Of a DNA stretch of 64,000 nt, positions 1-10,061 are shown piece after piece; within the stretch, counting starts at the first letter, position 1, and the number at the start of each line of letters is the position of its first letter. Source of the DNA: Pseudoalteromonas sp. Scap06 (GTDB taxonomy: Bacteria > Pseudomonadota > Gammaproteobacteria > Enterobacterales > Alteromonadaceae). Both the position numbers and the translations under genes were made by a program. Location of the stretch: positions 310,001 to 374,000 of the forward strand of contig NZ_CP041330.1 of assembly GCF_013394165.1 (NCBI RefSeq), written 5' to 3'. Under the pieces are notes generated by a model, which saw only the letters and a list, made by a program, of their open reading frames with translations, did not search any database and was not told the origin of the DNA.

Positions 1-44
1 GCTATAAAACGCGTTGATTGAGTTTTAATAAAAGGGAAAATAAA

Positions 45-815
45 GTGCAAACCAACAAAGATAACTTAGTAGTCCTTGGCGCTGGTTGGCTTGGCCAAGC
101 CTTATGTATTGATGCACAAAAACAAGGTTGGCAAGTGCAAGGAACTCATCGTAGTGACACTCATCAATTTGATTTTGAGCGTCAGTTTGTTTTACAAAAC
201 GGCGAGCTGCAGCACCAAGTGGATTTACAAAACGCGTACTGGGTGTGTGCTATACCGCCGCGCAGTCGTGACAGCGAAAGTGATTATTCTCAAGTGCTGG
301 AGCAGGGGTTAAAGCTGGCAACTGAACTTAATTGCAAAGGTTTTTTATTGTGCTCATCGACTGGAGTGTATGATCAAGAGCCTGGAGTTTATAGTGAAAG
401 TAGCGATATATCTGGCACTAACGAGCGACAAATAAAGCTCTATGATGCTGAAGAGCAAGTACTTGAGCAGCAAGGTAAAGTTTTAAGGTTAGCCGGATTG
501 TTGGGGCCAAACAGAGAGCCGGGTCGTTTTGTGGCAGGTAAAGAGCTCAACACCTCTAGTCAGCAAGTGGTGAACATGGTGCATCAACAAGATGTGATCA
601 ATGCCATTTATGCGGTACTTAACAATTGGTCACAAGGGCAAAGCATTTATAATGTAGTTAACCCTGCGCATCCGAACAAAGCAGATTATTATGCACAAAA
701 ATGTGAGCTGTATGGCACACAAATGCCAAGTTTTAGTAGTGATGAAGTCGCTGAGCGCAAAGTTATTGGCTCAGCGATAGAAGCGCTGGGTTTTAGTTAT
801 CAGTATGGTATTTAA
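45..815 (+). CDS. SDR-family NAD(P)-binding protein (YeeZ-like)
   Basis: About 256 residues. It opens with a Rossmann nucleotide-binding strand-turn (VVLGAGWLG, GxGxxG type) and has an SSTGVY segment where SDR epimerases carry the active-site Ser and Thr/Tyr. The order resembles the atypical SDRs of the E. coli YeeZ group, whose substrate is not established. The frame is open from a TTG at 18, but I prefer the GTG at 45 because a purine-rich AAAGGGAAA lies just upstream and the Rossmann strand then starts within ten residues. The TAA stop (813-815) directly abuts the left end of the inverted-repeat element at 816-1006. Family assignment is firm, the function is not. The true operon start may lie before the window. 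Confidence 0.75.
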   Translation: MQTNKDNLVVLGAGWLGQALCIDAQKQGWQVQGTHRSDTHQFDFERQFVLQNGELQHQVDLQNAYWVCAIPPRSRDSESDYSQVLEQGLKLATELNCKGFLLCSSTGVYDQEPGVYSESSDISGTNERQIKLYDAEEQVLEQQGKVLRLAGLLGPNREPGRFVAGKELNTSSQQVVNMVHQQDVINAIYAVLNNWSQGQSIYNVVNPAHPNKADYYAQKCELYGTQMPSFSSDEVAERKVIGSAIEALGFSYQYGI

Positions 816-1006
816 CCTGAACTCTGAATAATAAATCTATCTCAAGCAGCTATTTTCAGTGCTAACTGCGTTGAATTTACTTGCAATAGGCGAGCTTTCG
901 ACACGTAATTTCGCCTTGTTTTCACTGGAAATCTCTGGCTAGAGAAAATAAACATAAATATCATATTGATTCAATACGTTAGTAAATCTCTTAACCAGAG
1001 TTCAGG
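816..1006. repeat. MITE-like element with 11-bp terminal inverted repeats
   Basis: The 191-bp space between two convergent genes is bounded by perfect inverted repeats: CCTGAACTCTG at 816-826 and its reverse complement at 996-1006. No open frame of useful length lies inside. The left 30 or so bases (AACCTGA, CTCTG, AATCTATCTC) reappear on the opposite strand at 31073-31121, where both ends are joined with almost nothing between. This suggests a non-autonomous mobile or interspersed repeat and a shrunken relative. The element sits exactly between two stop codons, so it may also act as a transcript end. The inverted repeats are seen directly; the mobile nature is inferred. Confidence 0.55.
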
Positions 1007-1010
1007 CTAT

Positions 1011-2543
1011 TTAATAAGAAGGTAAGGGCGAATTTTTTATAAAGTCGGACAACTTACCTTCACTTAGTAGTGTGTTAGCCGCTTCGATATCGGGAGCAAA
1101 GTAGCGGTCTTTATCGTAATAGCTAACATGTTGGCGTAGCAGTGCCTTCGCATTTTCTACCTGCTTACACGCATGTAGTGGCGCTCTAAATTCTAACCCT
1201 TGAGAAGCACTTAGCCACTCAACGGCTAACACGCCTTGCGTATTATTAGCCATATCAACTAAGCGCCTAGCGGCAAAGGTTGCCATAGAGACATGGTCTT
1301 CTTGGTTAGCTGAGGTCGGTAAGCTATCTACCGAGGCTGGGTGTGCTAGTGACTTGTTCTCAGAGGCGAGCGCAGCTGCGGTCACTTGAGCTATCATAAA
1401 TCCTGAATTTACCCCACCGTTTTCAACTAAAAATGGCGGCAATTTTGATAAATTAGAGTCAATCAGTAGGGCAATACGTCGCTCAGCTAAGGCGCCAATT
1501 TCGGCAATGGCAATCGCAAGATTATCAGCGGCCATAGCAACGGGCTCAGCATGAAAGTTTCCACCTGAAATAATATCCCCCACATCGGCAAAAACGAGTG
1601 GGTTATCGGTTACCCCGTTTGATTCACATATTAATACTTCGGCGGCTTGGCGTATTTGGGTTAAGCACGCACCAAGTACTTGCGGTTGGCAACGCAGGCA
1701 ATAAGGGTCTTGTACTTTTTCACAATTAATATGTGAGTCACTAATTTGTGAGTGGGTACTTAATAGTTCTCTAAATACGTGCGCGGTATCAATTTGCCCT
1801 TGTTGACCACGAACCTCATGAATACGTGCATCAAATGGTGCGCGACTGCCCATGGCGGCCTCAATACTGATAGAGCCAATTACACAGCTTTGTGCGTACA
1901 AGTCTTCGGCTCTAAATAAGCCCTGCAGTGCAAATGCAGTAGAGGCTTGCGTGCCATTTAATAAGGCTAAGCCCTCTTTGGCGGCTAATGTCAGTGGCTC
2001 AAGCCCTGCAATTTTTAACCCCTGTTCTGCGCTTATTAGCTCTCCTTGGTAGCGCATTTTCCCTTCACCCAATAAAGGCAGGCACATATGAGCAAGGGGG
2101 GCTAAATCGCCCGAAGCGCCCACTGAGCCCTTTTTAGGCACGCATGGGTACACTTCATTTTTGAGTAGCTGTATAAAAAACTCAATGACTGCTAAACGAA
2201 TACCAGAATAACCCCGTGATAAAGAATTTACTTTTAGGGTGATCATTAATCTGACCGTGCTGTCATCCATTAATTCGCCAATGCCCGCAGCGTGTGAAAG
2301 CACAATACTGCGTTGTAATAGTTCTAGCTCATCATTCGCTATTTTAGTATTGGCTAATAAACCAAAGCCGGTATTAATACCATATACAGTACGCTGCTCG
2401 TTTATTACGTCTTGAACGGTTTGCGCGCTGGCTGCTATTTGTGTGACGGACTCAGTTGCCAAAGTTAAATCTACGGCCGATTGATTAATTTTTCTTAAGG
2501 TATTTAATTCAAGCTGACCCGGTGTGAGTGTGTATGAAATCAT
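1011..2543 (-). CDS. hutH: Histidine ammonia-lyase
   Basis: 510 residues, the usual length. It catalyses the first step of histidine breakdown, histidine to urocanate plus ammonia, in the cytoplasm. The Ala-Ser-Gly triplet that cyclises into the MIO cofactor is at residues 143-145 ([12 protein letters not shown]), and the conserved catalytic Tyr is at 54 (VYGINTGFG). The start overlaps the end of hutU by four bases (ATGA), so the two are translationally coupled. It is the last gene of the leftward hutC-hutU-hutH transcript, which probably starts at the HutC-controlled region near 5018. Nothing is missing or unusual. Confidence 0.97.
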   Translation of the reverse strand: MISYTLTPGQLELNTLRKINQSAVDLTLATESVTQIAASAQTVQDVINEQRTVYGINTGFGLLANTKIANDELELLQRSIVLSHAAGIGELMDDSTVRLMITLKVNSLSRGYSGIRLAVIEFFIQLLKNEVYPCVPKKGSVGASGDLAPLAHMCLPLLGEGKMRYQGELISAEQGLKIAGLEPLTLAAKEGLALLNGTQASTAFALQGLFRAEDLYAQSCVIGSISIEAAMGSRAPFDARIHEVRGQQGQIDTAHVFRELLSTHSQISDSHINCEKVQDPYCLRCQPQVLGACLTQIRQAAEVLICESNGVTDNPLVFADVGDIISGGNFHAEPVAMAADNLAIAIAEIGALAERRIALLIDSNLSKLPPFLVENGGVNSGFMIAQVTAAALASENKSLAHPASVDSLPTSANQEDHVSMATFAARRLVDMANNTQGVLAVEWLSASQGLEFRAPLHACKQVENAKALLRQHVSYYDKDRYFAPDIEAANTLLSEGKLSDFIKNSPLPSY

Positions 2544-4219
2544 GACTTATCCTTGTTAAGCATAGGTAGGTCTAGGTTTTGTTGTTGTGCACAGTTTTTT
2601 GCAATGTCATAACCAGCATCGGCATGGCGCATTACACCGGTAGCGGGATCGTTCCACAGCACTCTAGCAAGGCGTTGCTCTGCTTCATCGGTACCATCGG
2701 CAACAATAACTACACCTGAATGCTGGCTAAAGCCCATTCCAACGCCGCCACCATGATGAAGCGATACCCAAGTAGCACCGCCAGCGGTATTGAGCAGGGC
2801 ATTTAAAAGTGGCCAATCAGAGACAGCATCGGAGCCATCTTGCATGCTCTCTGTTTCACGATTAGGACTAGCTACTGAGCCTGAGTCAAGATGATCGCGG
2901 CCAATAACTACTGGTGCTTTAAGTTCACCATTTTTAACCATTTCATTAAAGGCAACCGCTAAACGCGCGCGGTCTTTTAAGCCAACCCAACAAATACGTG
3001 CAGGCAAGCCTTGAAATTGAATTCGCTCACGCGCCATATCAAGCCAATTATGCAAATGCTTATCATCAGGAATGAGCTCTTTTACTTTTGCGTCTGTTTT
3101 GTAAATATCTTCGGGATCGCCCGATAGTGCTACCCATCTAAATGGGCCAATGCCTTCACAAAATAATGGACGAATATAAGCAGGCACAAATCCAGGGAAA
3201 TCAAAAGCATTTGCTACGCCTTCTTCGAGCGCCATTTGACGAATATTGTTGCCGTAGTCGGTAGTTGCTGCGCCCGCATCTTGCAGTGCCAGCATCGCTG
3301 TTACTTGAACAGCCATTGACTGTTTGGCCGCTTTTACCACTGCTTGTGGATTATCGATTCGCATTTTTGCTGCATGCTCCATACTCCAACCTTGTGGCAG
3401 GTAGCCGTTAAGCGGATCATGAGCAGAGGTTTGATCGGTGACTATATCGGGAGTAATACCACTTTTTACTAAGGTACTAAAAACATCAGCCGCGTTACCA
3501 AGTAAACCCACAGAAAGCGCTTCACCTTTTACACAGGCATCGGTTATTAATTTTAATGCATGCTCAAGATCTGTGGCTTTTACGTCGACGTACCCTGTTT
3601 TTATTCGAAAATCGATACGGCTTTCATCACATTCCACCACTAAGGCACTAAAGCCAGCCATGGTTGCAGCTAATGGTTGTGCTCCGCCCATTCCTCCCAG
3701 GCCACCTGTTAACACCCACTTACCTTTGGCATCGCCTGAGAAATGTTGTTTTGCCATAGCTACAAAGGTTTCGTAAGTGCCTTGAACAATTCCTTGAGAA
3801 CCAATATAAATCCAAGAGCCAGCGGTCATTTGGCCGTACATCATCAAGCCTTTTTTATCTAACTCGTTAAAATGTTCCCAGTTAGCCCAGTGCGGAACAA
3901 GGTTAGAATTTGCAATTAATACCCGCGGTGCGTTGCTATGAGTTTTAAATACCCCCACCGGTTTACCTGATTGCACCAATAGGGTTTCGTCATCTTCAAG
4001 GCGCTCAAGCGTCGCAATTATTTTGTCGTAGCTTGGCCAGTCACGGGCAGCACGGCCAATCCCACCATACACCACCAAAGCTTGCGGGTGCTCGGCAACA
4101 TCAGGGTCTAAATTATTCATTAGCATGCGTTTAGCTGCTTCGGTTTGCCAGCTTTTAGTAGATATTTGATTACCATGCTGTGCGCGAATTGTGCGTTGTG
4201 TGTCCAGTCGATGATCCAT
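2540..4219 (-). CDS. hutU: Urocanate hydratase (urocanase)
   Basis: 559 residues. It catalyses the second step of histidine degradation, hydrating urocanate to imidazolone propionate with tightly bound NAD+ as electrophile. The glycine-rich NAD-binding stretch is at about 172-182 ([11 protein letters not shown]). The catalytic cysteine sits in ARICW at residue 410, the same number as in the Pseudomonas putida enzyme. A good ribosome site (CAGGAG) precedes the ATG. It lies 18 bases after hutC and overlaps hutH by four bases, so the three genes form one leftward operon under HutC. Confidence 0.97.
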   Translation of the reverse strand: MDHRLDTQRTIRAQHGNQISTKSWQTEAAKRMLMNNLDPDVAEHPQALVVYGGIGRAARDWPSYDKIIATLERLEDDETLLVQSGKPVGVFKTHSNAPRVLIANSNLVPHWANWEHFNELDKKGLMMYGQMTAGSWIYIGSQGIVQGTYETFVAMAKQHFSGDAKGKWVLTGGLGGMGGAQPLAATMAGFSALVVECDESRIDFRIKTGYVDVKATDLEHALKLITDACVKGEALSVGLLGNAADVFSTLVKSGITPDIVTDQTSAHDPLNGYLPQGWSMEHAAKMRIDNPQAVVKAAKQSMAVQVTAMLALQDAGAATTDYGNNIRQMALEEGVANAFDFPGFVPAYIRPLFCEGIGPFRWVALSGDPEDIYKTDAKVKELIPDDKHLHNWLDMARERIQFQGLPARICWVGLKDRARLAVAFNEMVKNGELKAPVVIGRDHLDSGSVASPNRETESMQDGSDAVSDWPLLNALLNTAGGATWVSLHHGGGVGMGFSQHSGVVIVADGTDEAEQRLARVLWNDPATGVMRHADAGYDIAKNCAQQQNLDLPMLNKDKS

Positions 4220-4237
4220 TATTCACTCCTGTTAAAT

Positions 4238-4966
4238 TTAAGCGTTATGGGCTTTGTTATTGTTTTTAAATGTTAATTGTCCGCCCAAGCGGTACTTACT
4301 GCCTGGCGATATAAGTCGTGCAAAACTAACAATTCCGTTTACCGACCAAGTACGGCGTATTACTTGTAAACAGGGCTCTTCATTATATAAATTAAGCCAT
4401 TGGCACATTTCACTGTTTGGCGTAATAGCCTCTACCGTATGCCTCGCTTGCGTTAAAGGAGCAACTGTTGATAAGTATTCGTGCGGGGTAAGGGCGGTAA
4501 AATCTTGTTGTAAATAATCTTTTGCAAGGGGTGGATTTACAAAGCGCTCCTCTACTTGCAAGGGACTGTCGTTTTCATTATGAATAATGACACTGCGATA
4601 CACCACGCTATCTACCTCTACACCTAAAGCAATTGCAATTGGCGCGACGGCATTAATCGATTCTAATACTTGCACTGTGCAGCTGTAGTTTCCGTTTCGC
4701 TCTTTTACTTCATTGGCGATGTTTTTTATTTCAAGTAATGACGACTGAGACTTGAAGCTTGCTACAAACGTACCTAGGCCTTGGCTACGGGTTAAAATAC
4801 CGGCATCAGTGAGTTCACTAAGTGCCCGACGTGCGGTCATTCTGCTTACTGTAAACTGTTTGGCTAGTTCGTTTTCTGAGGGGACACGTTGGTTTTCAAG
4901 CCAAAGCCCACTGCGTATTTTGTCCACAATAAACTGTTTTATTTGCGTAAACTTAGGTGTTGGCAT
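4238..4966 (-). CDS. hutC: Histidine utilisation repressor HutC (GntR family)
   Basis: About 242 residues. It has an N-terminal GntR winged-helix DNA-binding domain (RVPSENELAKQF, VSRMTARRALSEL, GLGTFVA) and a C-terminal UTRA effector domain. HutC proteins repress hut genes until urocanate binds. The frame stays open upstream to a TTG at 4996, but the ATG at 4964-4966 gives the normal family N-terminus. Neither start has a clear Shine-Dalgarno site, so translation may be weak or the mRNA leader very short. It is first in the operon with hutU and hutH, so it should repress itself through the palindrome at 5018-5037. Confidence 0.93.
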   Translation of the reverse strand: MPTPKFTQIKQFIVDKIRSGLWLENQRVPSENELAKQFTVSRMTARRALSELTDAGILTRSQGLGTFVASFKSQSSLLEIKNIANEVKERNGNYSCTVQVLESINAVAPIAIALGVEVDSVVYRSVIIHNENDSPLQVEERFVNPPLAKDYLQQDFTALTPHEYLSTVAPLTQARHTVEAITPNSEMCQWLNLYNEEPCLQVIRRTWSVNGIVSFARLISPGSKYRLGGQLTFKNNNKAHNA

Positions 4967-5017
4967 AAATATTTTTAGTATATTAAAAATAAACAATACC
5001 TAGTAAGATGGCATAAT

Positions 5018-5037
5018 CATCTTGTATATACAAGATG
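5018..5037. promoter_or_regulatory. Probable HutC operator (20-bp perfect palindrome)
   Basis: Bases 5018-5037 form a perfect palindrome with core CTTGTATATACAAG, lying between the divergent hutC and hutI starts. The TGTATATACA core matches what is known of HutC sites in gammaproteobacteria. One site here could control both the hutCUH and hutI transcripts, since it overlaps the region where both promoters must lie. I did not find a comparable site before rraA-hutG. Confidence 0.85.
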
Positions 5038-5075
5038 TGTTTTTAAACTTGTTGAACACTATCGCGGAGAGACTT

Positions 5076-6323
5076 ATGCAAGCCACAGAATCCACAGAAC
5101 AGTTAAATGATATCGATTTATTACTCACCGATGCCAATATTGCCACCATGGATAACAACATTGATGCACCTTATGGAGCGATAGAAAATGCGGCTTTAGC
5201 AATTAAAAATGGCAAAATAATATGGTTGGGTGAGCAAACTGAGTTACCTGATTTTGATGTATTAGCCACTCCGGTAGTAAGTATCAAAGGGCAGTGGTTA
5301 ACCCCGGGCTTAATTGACTGCCATACTCACTTGGTGTTTGCCGGTTCTCGTGCACAGGAGTTTGAGCAGCGTTTACAGGGGGTAAGCTATCAGCAAATTG
5401 CCGCGCAAGGGGGCGGAATTGCAAGTACCGTGAAAGCAACCCGAGAGGCTGACCACGAACAATTATTTGTAGCAGCAAAAGATCGTTTAAATGCACTGCT
5501 AGCTGAAGGTGTCACTACGGTAGAAATTAAGTCAGGGTATGGGCTTGATATAGAAAATGAAAAAAAAATATTAGAAGTCGCTAGGCTTTTAAATCAACAT
5601 CATCCTATTGAAGTCATTAATACCTTTTTAGGCGCGCATGCACTACCTTTAGAGTTTAAAAATCGCAGTGATGATTATATAAATTTAGTGTGTAATGAAA
5701 TGCTTAACACACTTGTTGAACATGATTTAGTCGATGCAGTAGACGTATTTTGTGAGGATATTGGTTTTAGTCATGCTCAAACGCAGCGAGTATTTGATGC
5801 GGCTAAAAAACTGGGGTTAGCAATTAAGTGCCATGCTGAGCAATTATCCAATCAACAAGGTGCTGCGCTGGTGGCGCAATACAATGGTTTGTCGGCCGAT
5901 CATTTGGAATATCTTGATGAAGCCGGAGTTAAAGCTATGGCAAATGCAGGTACTGTGGCGGTATTACTGCCCGGTGCTTTTTATTTTTTAAAAGAAACGA
6001 AATACCCTCCAATTGAACTGTTAAATAAATACAAGGTTCCCATCGCAATTGCCAGTGACTTTAACCCAGGCACATCACCGTTATGTTCTTTGCAATTAAT
6101 GATGAATATGGCTTGTACATTATTTAATTTTACTCCAGAACAGGCATTAATGGGAGTCACGGCACACGGAGCTCAGGCTCTTGGTTTTGCTGATAGAGGC
6201 GTATTAAAAGTAGGCGCTCGCGCCGACATAGCACATTGGCAAATTGAGCATCCAGCACAATTAAGTTATCAGTTTGGGGTAAATAAACTGTTAAATCTAT
6301 GGATATTGGGTAAACTTAGCTAA
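5076..6323 (+). CDS. hutI: Imidazolonepropionase
   Basis: 415 residues from the ATG at 5076, which has GGAGAG four bases upstream; this start is preferred over an in-frame TTG at 5022 that lies inside the operator palindrome. The enzyme opens the imidazolone ring to give N-formimino-glutamate, the third step of the pathway. It is a metal-dependent amidohydrolase: the HxH metal ligands are at 83 and 85 (DCHTHLVF), with further ligands in KCHAEQ and ASDFNPG. It is transcribed away from hutC and followed 24 bases later by the GGDEF/EAL gene. Confidence 0.96.
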   Translation: MQATESTEQLNDIDLLLTDANIATMDNNIDAPYGAIENAALAIKNGKIIWLGEQTELPDFDVLATPVVSIKGQWLTPGLIDCHTHLVFAGSRAQEFEQRLQGVSYQQIAAQGGGIASTVKATREADHEQLFVAAKDRLNALLAEGVTTVEIKSGYGLDIENEKKILEVARLLNQHHPIEVINTFLGAHALPLEFKNRSDDYINLVCNEMLNTLVEHDLVDAVDVFCEDIGFSHAQTQRVFDAAKKLGLAIKCHAEQLSNQQGAALVAQYNGLSADHLEYLDEAGVKAMANAGTVAVLLPGAFYFLKETKYPPIELLNKYKVPIAIASDFNPGTSPLCSLQLMMNMACTLFNFTPEQALMGVTAHGAQALGFADRGVLKVGARADIAHWQIEHPAQLSYQFGVNKLLNLWILGKLS

Positions 6324-6347
6324 TTATGAGACTTAACTCTTAAGCCT

Positions 6348-8105
6348 ATGTTTTATTTAATGTCAGTGAGTACCTCAGCTATGGATGGAACGTTATTGAG
6401 CTATAGCAATTTAGCTATTTTTTTAAGTGGTGCACTTTTAATGGCAATGGTTGCAGCGTTGTTAACCGTTAAAAGTAACGTAATAAGGCTCAGCTTTTTA
6501 TACACTGGGCTGATTGGTTTAGCTATGGTTAGCACTGCCATCCCTTGGTTTGTTTTGTTATTGGCTCTGGGATTTGCTTTTCATTTATATCAGGCGAATT
6601 TGCTAAAGCAAAAAGTCCCGTTACTTATCAGTGCCTGTGCCTCAGGCGGGCTTGTTTTATTATTTACAGGTTACCTCTTTTTTACATTGCATTTAGCGTG
6701 GTTACTTATTCCAATTTTACTACTCAGTAGCAGTGGTTTTTTAATGGCTAATACGCCGCAGACTGCTCCAACTTTAAAGCCAGAAACCGAGCCTGAAGCG
6801 TATGTTGAAAACTCACCCTTAGCCAGCTTCCCTGATAAACAGCAGTTACGTCAAAAATATAATGAACTCAATGATAAGGATCCATTTACAGCAGCAATCA
6901 TCGTACTGAGGCTAGAAGGTTTTGCTCAAGTTAATCAACATATTGGCCGAGATTTTGGCGACTTATTATTATCTCAGTCGGCCAATCGAATAAAAGATCT
7001 ATTAGATAGCGATGAAGTTTTTTTTCTTGCTGAGCATGCTAAATTAGCGCACTTGGGTGGGTTAAACTTTGCATTTATTTGTGATTTACAAAATCATAAT
7101 CATTTACATCAACAGCTTATAAAGCAAATTATTGGCGCTACCTTAAAGCCGTTCAATGTAGCTAATTGTACGATTGAAGTAAAAGTAAGAGCCAGTTATG
7201 TACATTGTAATAAACAAAGCAGCAGCTTTGATGAGCTAATTAGTCATGCTTACTTGGCGCTTGATAGTCGGCCAGCTAAACAAATTGTGGCTTATCATCA
7301 GCAAATGACGACTGATCATTTAGAGCAGCAAGCGCGATTAACTGAGCTGGCGAATATCAGCTTTGCTGATGAGTTCGAATTGTTTTTTCAACCGGTTATT
7401 CGAAATGAAGATGGCCAAATTGAATTTTTAGAATTGCTATTACGCTGGCAGCATCCAACCCAAGGGACTTTATCGGCGAGCCAGTTTATCAACGATATTA
7501 GAATTGCAGGGCTTGGTTACTCACTTGCGACCTTTGTTATTGAACGAGCTGGAGAGCTTGCCATGGCACTGCGTATGGAAGGAATGAGGGTGCCTTTAAG
7601 TGTTAACTTATTTGGCCCAGAAATGCTCAACGAAGAGTTTGTTGATTTTGTTTATGGGGTTATCGGTGAGCACCAACTTAGGCCTGGTGATTTAATTTTA
7701 GAATGTCCGCTACACATTTTTACTAGCCTAGATGATAAAGGTAGAGCCATGATAGCAAGACTTAACAGCTTAGGTTTAAAAGTGTGCGTTGATGGTTTAG
7801 GTGATAATCCTGTATTACTTTCTAAGTTACCTAGTTTAGCGGTGGCATACATTAAAATATCGCCTGCATTAACTGCTGACTTTAGTAATCAAAATAACAT
7901 ACGTAGTTTAGTAGGTGGTATGGTTGAAATGCATAACCAGCAACAGACGAAAGTTATTTTTGAAGGTGTTGAAACACTCGATCAACTAAAGTTTGTAAAA
8001 AGTCTAAAAGCCTATGCTTCACAGGGATACTATTTTGGACACCCATTGAGCAGTTTAGGATTAATGAGTTGGTTTAAGCAATGGTTAGAAGCACAAGAAC
8101 TTTAA
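6348..8105 (+). CDS. Membrane protein with degenerate GGDEF and EAL domains
   Basis: 585 residues. About five hydrophobic helices fill residues 1-145, followed by a GGDEF-like domain (about 165-310) and an EAL-like domain (about 340-580). The GGDEF signature is replaced by GGLNF, so diguanylate cyclase activity is unlikely. The EAL domain keeps the first Glu (LELLLRW), the Asn (VNL), the Lys (IKI), the late Glu (FEGVE) and the Gln. It has lost the second Asp of DDFG (here DGLG) and the Glu of the ETE-like motif (here LECPL). It is probably a binding or signalling protein with weak or no phosphodiesterase activity. The position just after hutI, inside the hut cluster, suggests co-transcription; a role in histidine sensing is speculative. 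Confidence 0.85.
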   Translation: MFYLMSVSTSAMDGTLLSYSNLAIFLSGALLMAMVAALLTVKSNVIRLSFLYTGLIGLAMVSTAIPWFVLLLALGFAFHLYQANLLKQKVPLLISACASGGLVLLFTGYLFFTLHLAWLLIPILLLSSSGFLMANTPQTAPTLKPETEPEAYVENSPLASFPDKQQLRQKYNELNDKDPFTAAIIVLRLEGFAQVNQHIGRDFGDLLLSQSANRIKDLLDSDEVFFLAEHAKLAHLGGLNFAFICDLQNHNHLHQQLIKQIIGATLKPFNVANCTIEVKVRASYVHCNKQSSSFDELISHAYLALDSRPAKQIVAYHQQMTTDHLEQQARLTELANISFADEFELFFQPVIRNEDGQIEFLELLLRWQHPTQGTLSASQFINDIRIAGLGYSLATFVIERAGELAMALRMEGMRVPLSVNLFGPEMLNEEFVDFVYGVIGEHQLRPGDLILECPLHIFTSLDDKGRAMIARLNSLGLKVCVDGLGDNPVLLSKLPSLAVAYIKISPALTADFSNQNNIRSLVGGMVEMHNQQQTKVIFEGVETLDQLKFVKSLKAYASQGYYFGHPLSSLGLMSWFKQWLEAQEL

Positions 8106-8112
8106 GTGTGTT

Positions 8113-9162
8113 TTAAAGGCTTAGTTTTGTTTGTAAATAGGTATTAACTAAAGCACTGATCACTTGGCCACACTGTAATTTACCTGCAGTTATAGAATGA
8201 GGGTGTTGTGAAGGTGCTGCTTCGCATAAGTGTAAATAAGCACTGCGCGGATCATTTGCAGCTAAGTAAACATAATGCTCACCATCGCTGACATCAAAAC
8301 CACAGTAATTAAAGGCACTTGCAGGCATATTGGTTAAGCTATCTAAATCAACTTCTACCCCTAGCGGTGCGTTATCAAACCTTTGGAGTGCATGGGTGGT
8401 TGCTTCTGTTAAGTTTATTTCGCGCTTCACATTAATTGTTTGATAGCTTGTGTAGCTAAAGTTAGCGCTCTGCATAGCATCAAAAATAGGTTGATTGTTT
8501 TTTAGCTCATGTAAGCCAATAACATGGTAATTATTGAGCAGCTGCTCTTGATAAGCGTAGCGAAACCCATTACCACTGTGCCTACCTTCACACTCACGAA
8601 AGTCGGCATGAGGATCTAAATTAATCGCGTTAATTGCGTTATGGCTATGTTTGGCAAGTGAGCGAATAATACCTAAACAGTTATTATGCCCGCCGCCAAT
8701 AACAATAGGTTCAAGACCCGCTTTAAAAACCATGTCTAAAATTGCTTCAACTCGCTCATCTATTTCAGCGCACAGCTTACGCAATTGAGCTAAGTCGTTT
8801 GGATTATGATTATCAAGCGGTAGTGCTTGTTGCATTAAATCATCGAGGGTGACTTCGCCAAGCAGTAATACTTTTTGCATGGCAATAGCGTCATTATGAG
8901 GTTGGTTTAAAAAGCGTTGTAAAAACGCAGGCCAAGCATGCTGTGCGCCACCATTTCCTAGATTGGCTCTCGGGCCAATGTCTTCACAAATCCCGAGTAA
9001 AACAAAGCGCATACCAAATTGTACGGCATCAGCAAGTGCTTGTTGAATATTGTCGCGGGCATCAAGTAATGCCATCGACTGCCATGCTTTTAGCTCTCCA
9101 GCACGGTCAGAGCAAATTTCCTTTACCGTGCTTTCGTCGTATAGTTTAAGGTGAAAGGTCAC
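8113..9162 (-). CDS. hutG: Formimidoylglutamase
   Basis: 349 residues, GTG start. It is a member of the arginase/agmatinase (ureohydrolase) family and hydrolyses N-formimino-glutamate to glutamate and formamide, the final step. Mn-binding motifs are visible: GGGH (156-159), DPHAD (183-187) and VDLD (271-274). With HutH, HutU and HutI this completes the four-step formamide-producing route, and no hutF-type deiminase is seen. Only one base separates it from rraA upstream, so it is expressed from the rraA promoter, apart from hutC-hutU-hutH. Confidence 0.94.
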   Translation of the reverse strand: MTFHLKLYDESTVKEICSDRAGELKAWQSMALLDARDNIQQALADAVQFGMRFVLLGICEDIGPRANLGNGGAQHAWPAFLQRFLNQPHNDAIAMQKVLLLGEVTLDDLMQQALPLDNHNPNDLAQLRKLCAEIDERVEAILDMVFKAGLEPIVIGGGHNNCLGIIRSLAKHSHNAINAINLDPHADFRECEGRHSGNGFRYAYQEQLLNNYHVIGLHELKNNQPIFDAMQSANFSYTSYQTINVKREINLTEATTHALQRFDNAPLGVEVDLDSLTNMPASAFNYCGFDVSDGEHYVYLAANDPRSAYLHLCEAAPSQHPHSITAGKLQCGQVISALVNTYLQTKLSL

Positions 9163-9163
9163 G

Positions 9164-9661
9164 CTACAGTTCTATTATTTCTAGCTCTAATTCTTCAGCT
9201 GAAAGCACAATACCGGTACTGTCAGCATATACAAAGTCATCATCAAAAAATGATACGCCAGCGAAATTAACCCCTATACCGCTTTCGCCCGCGCCTTCAC
9301 TGTCTGCTGCAACAGGAATTGACGCAATAGCTTGAATACCTAAATCAAGTTCTTCAAGCTCATCAACGTGACGTAATGCACCATATACGATAATGCCTTG
9401 CCAATTGTTTTCTAGTGCCAGCTCAGCCAGCTCAATGTCGATTAATGCTCTGCGAGTTGAGCCGCCACCATCAATAAGTAAAATCTGATCAGTACCATCT
9501 TGAGAAAGTAATTGGCGGATCAGTTCATTGTTTTCAAAACATTTTACCGTTTTAATGCGGCCACCAAAACTGTGTCGACCACCAAAGTTGATGAACATAG
9601 GTTCAAGCACATCAACCACATCAGCAAAGTGGTCGCATAAATCAGAAGTGCTGTAATCCAT
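9164..9661 (-). CDS. rraA: Regulator of ribonuclease E activity A
   Basis: 165 residues, close to the 161 of E. coli RraA. RraA binds RNase E and the degradosome and inhibits RNA decay; it has the fold of the MenG/HMG-aldolase-like family. The conserved core [11 protein letters not shown] and the glycine-rich FGGR segment are present. In E. coli rraA follows hslVU and menA. Here the same neighbourhood holds hslVU, but the chemoreceptor lies between and hutG follows directly, so rraA heads a two-gene unit with a histidine-degradation gene. Confidence 0.92.
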   Translation of the reverse strand: MDYSTSDLCDHFADVVDVLEPMFINFGGRHSFGGRIKTVKCFENNELIRQLLSQDGTDQILLIDGGGSTRRALIDIELAELALENNWQGIIVYGALRHVDELEELDLGIQAIASIPVAADSEGAGESGIGVNFAGVSFFDDDFVYADSTGIVLSAEELELEIIEL

Positions 9662-10061
9662 TATTTTATCCTCAAAAGATACATAAGTTAGTGACTCAGT
9701 ATACCCTCCTTATATGCAATAACAACGACTTAATCGCAGTAAATTTAGCCATAATTAGAACTAAATCAACTATAAGAATAATAATTCTTTCATAAACTTG
9801 TCATTTCCCCACAACAAGATTATAAACAGGTGTATTGCATCCATGATGCGGCTGAACCATTTTCACCTTCAGTGGCAAGAGTTGTAAAATTGAGTAATAC
9901 TGTGGTTAGGCCAATGGTTTTATATTGTCCATTTGTTTAAAAGGAGTTTGTTAATGGTTAGACTTTACCGGCGACCCTTTTTATTTGTTCAAACTTAATG
10001 AGTTAAATGAAAGAAAGCATCACTTTATACTGCGCTGGCAAATTTAATATAGGTATTTACA
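9662..10061. other. 400-bp intergenic region between rraA and the chemoreceptor
   Basis: AT-rich DNA between divergent genes that must carry both promoters. The only coding-like signal is a strong ribosome site (AAAGGAG) seven bases before an ATG at 9954 that opens a 14-codon frame ending at 9998 (MVRLYRRPFLFVQT). I found no hairpin terminator, no repeat shared with the rest of the window, and no clear sigma-28 promoter for the chemoreceptor. Confidence 0.5.

Noticed and set aside
4967..4996. TTG start giving HutC ten extra residues
   Set aside because: Extra residues are hydrophobic and not family-like; the AGG is too close to the TTG. Neither start is strong, so this is a preference.
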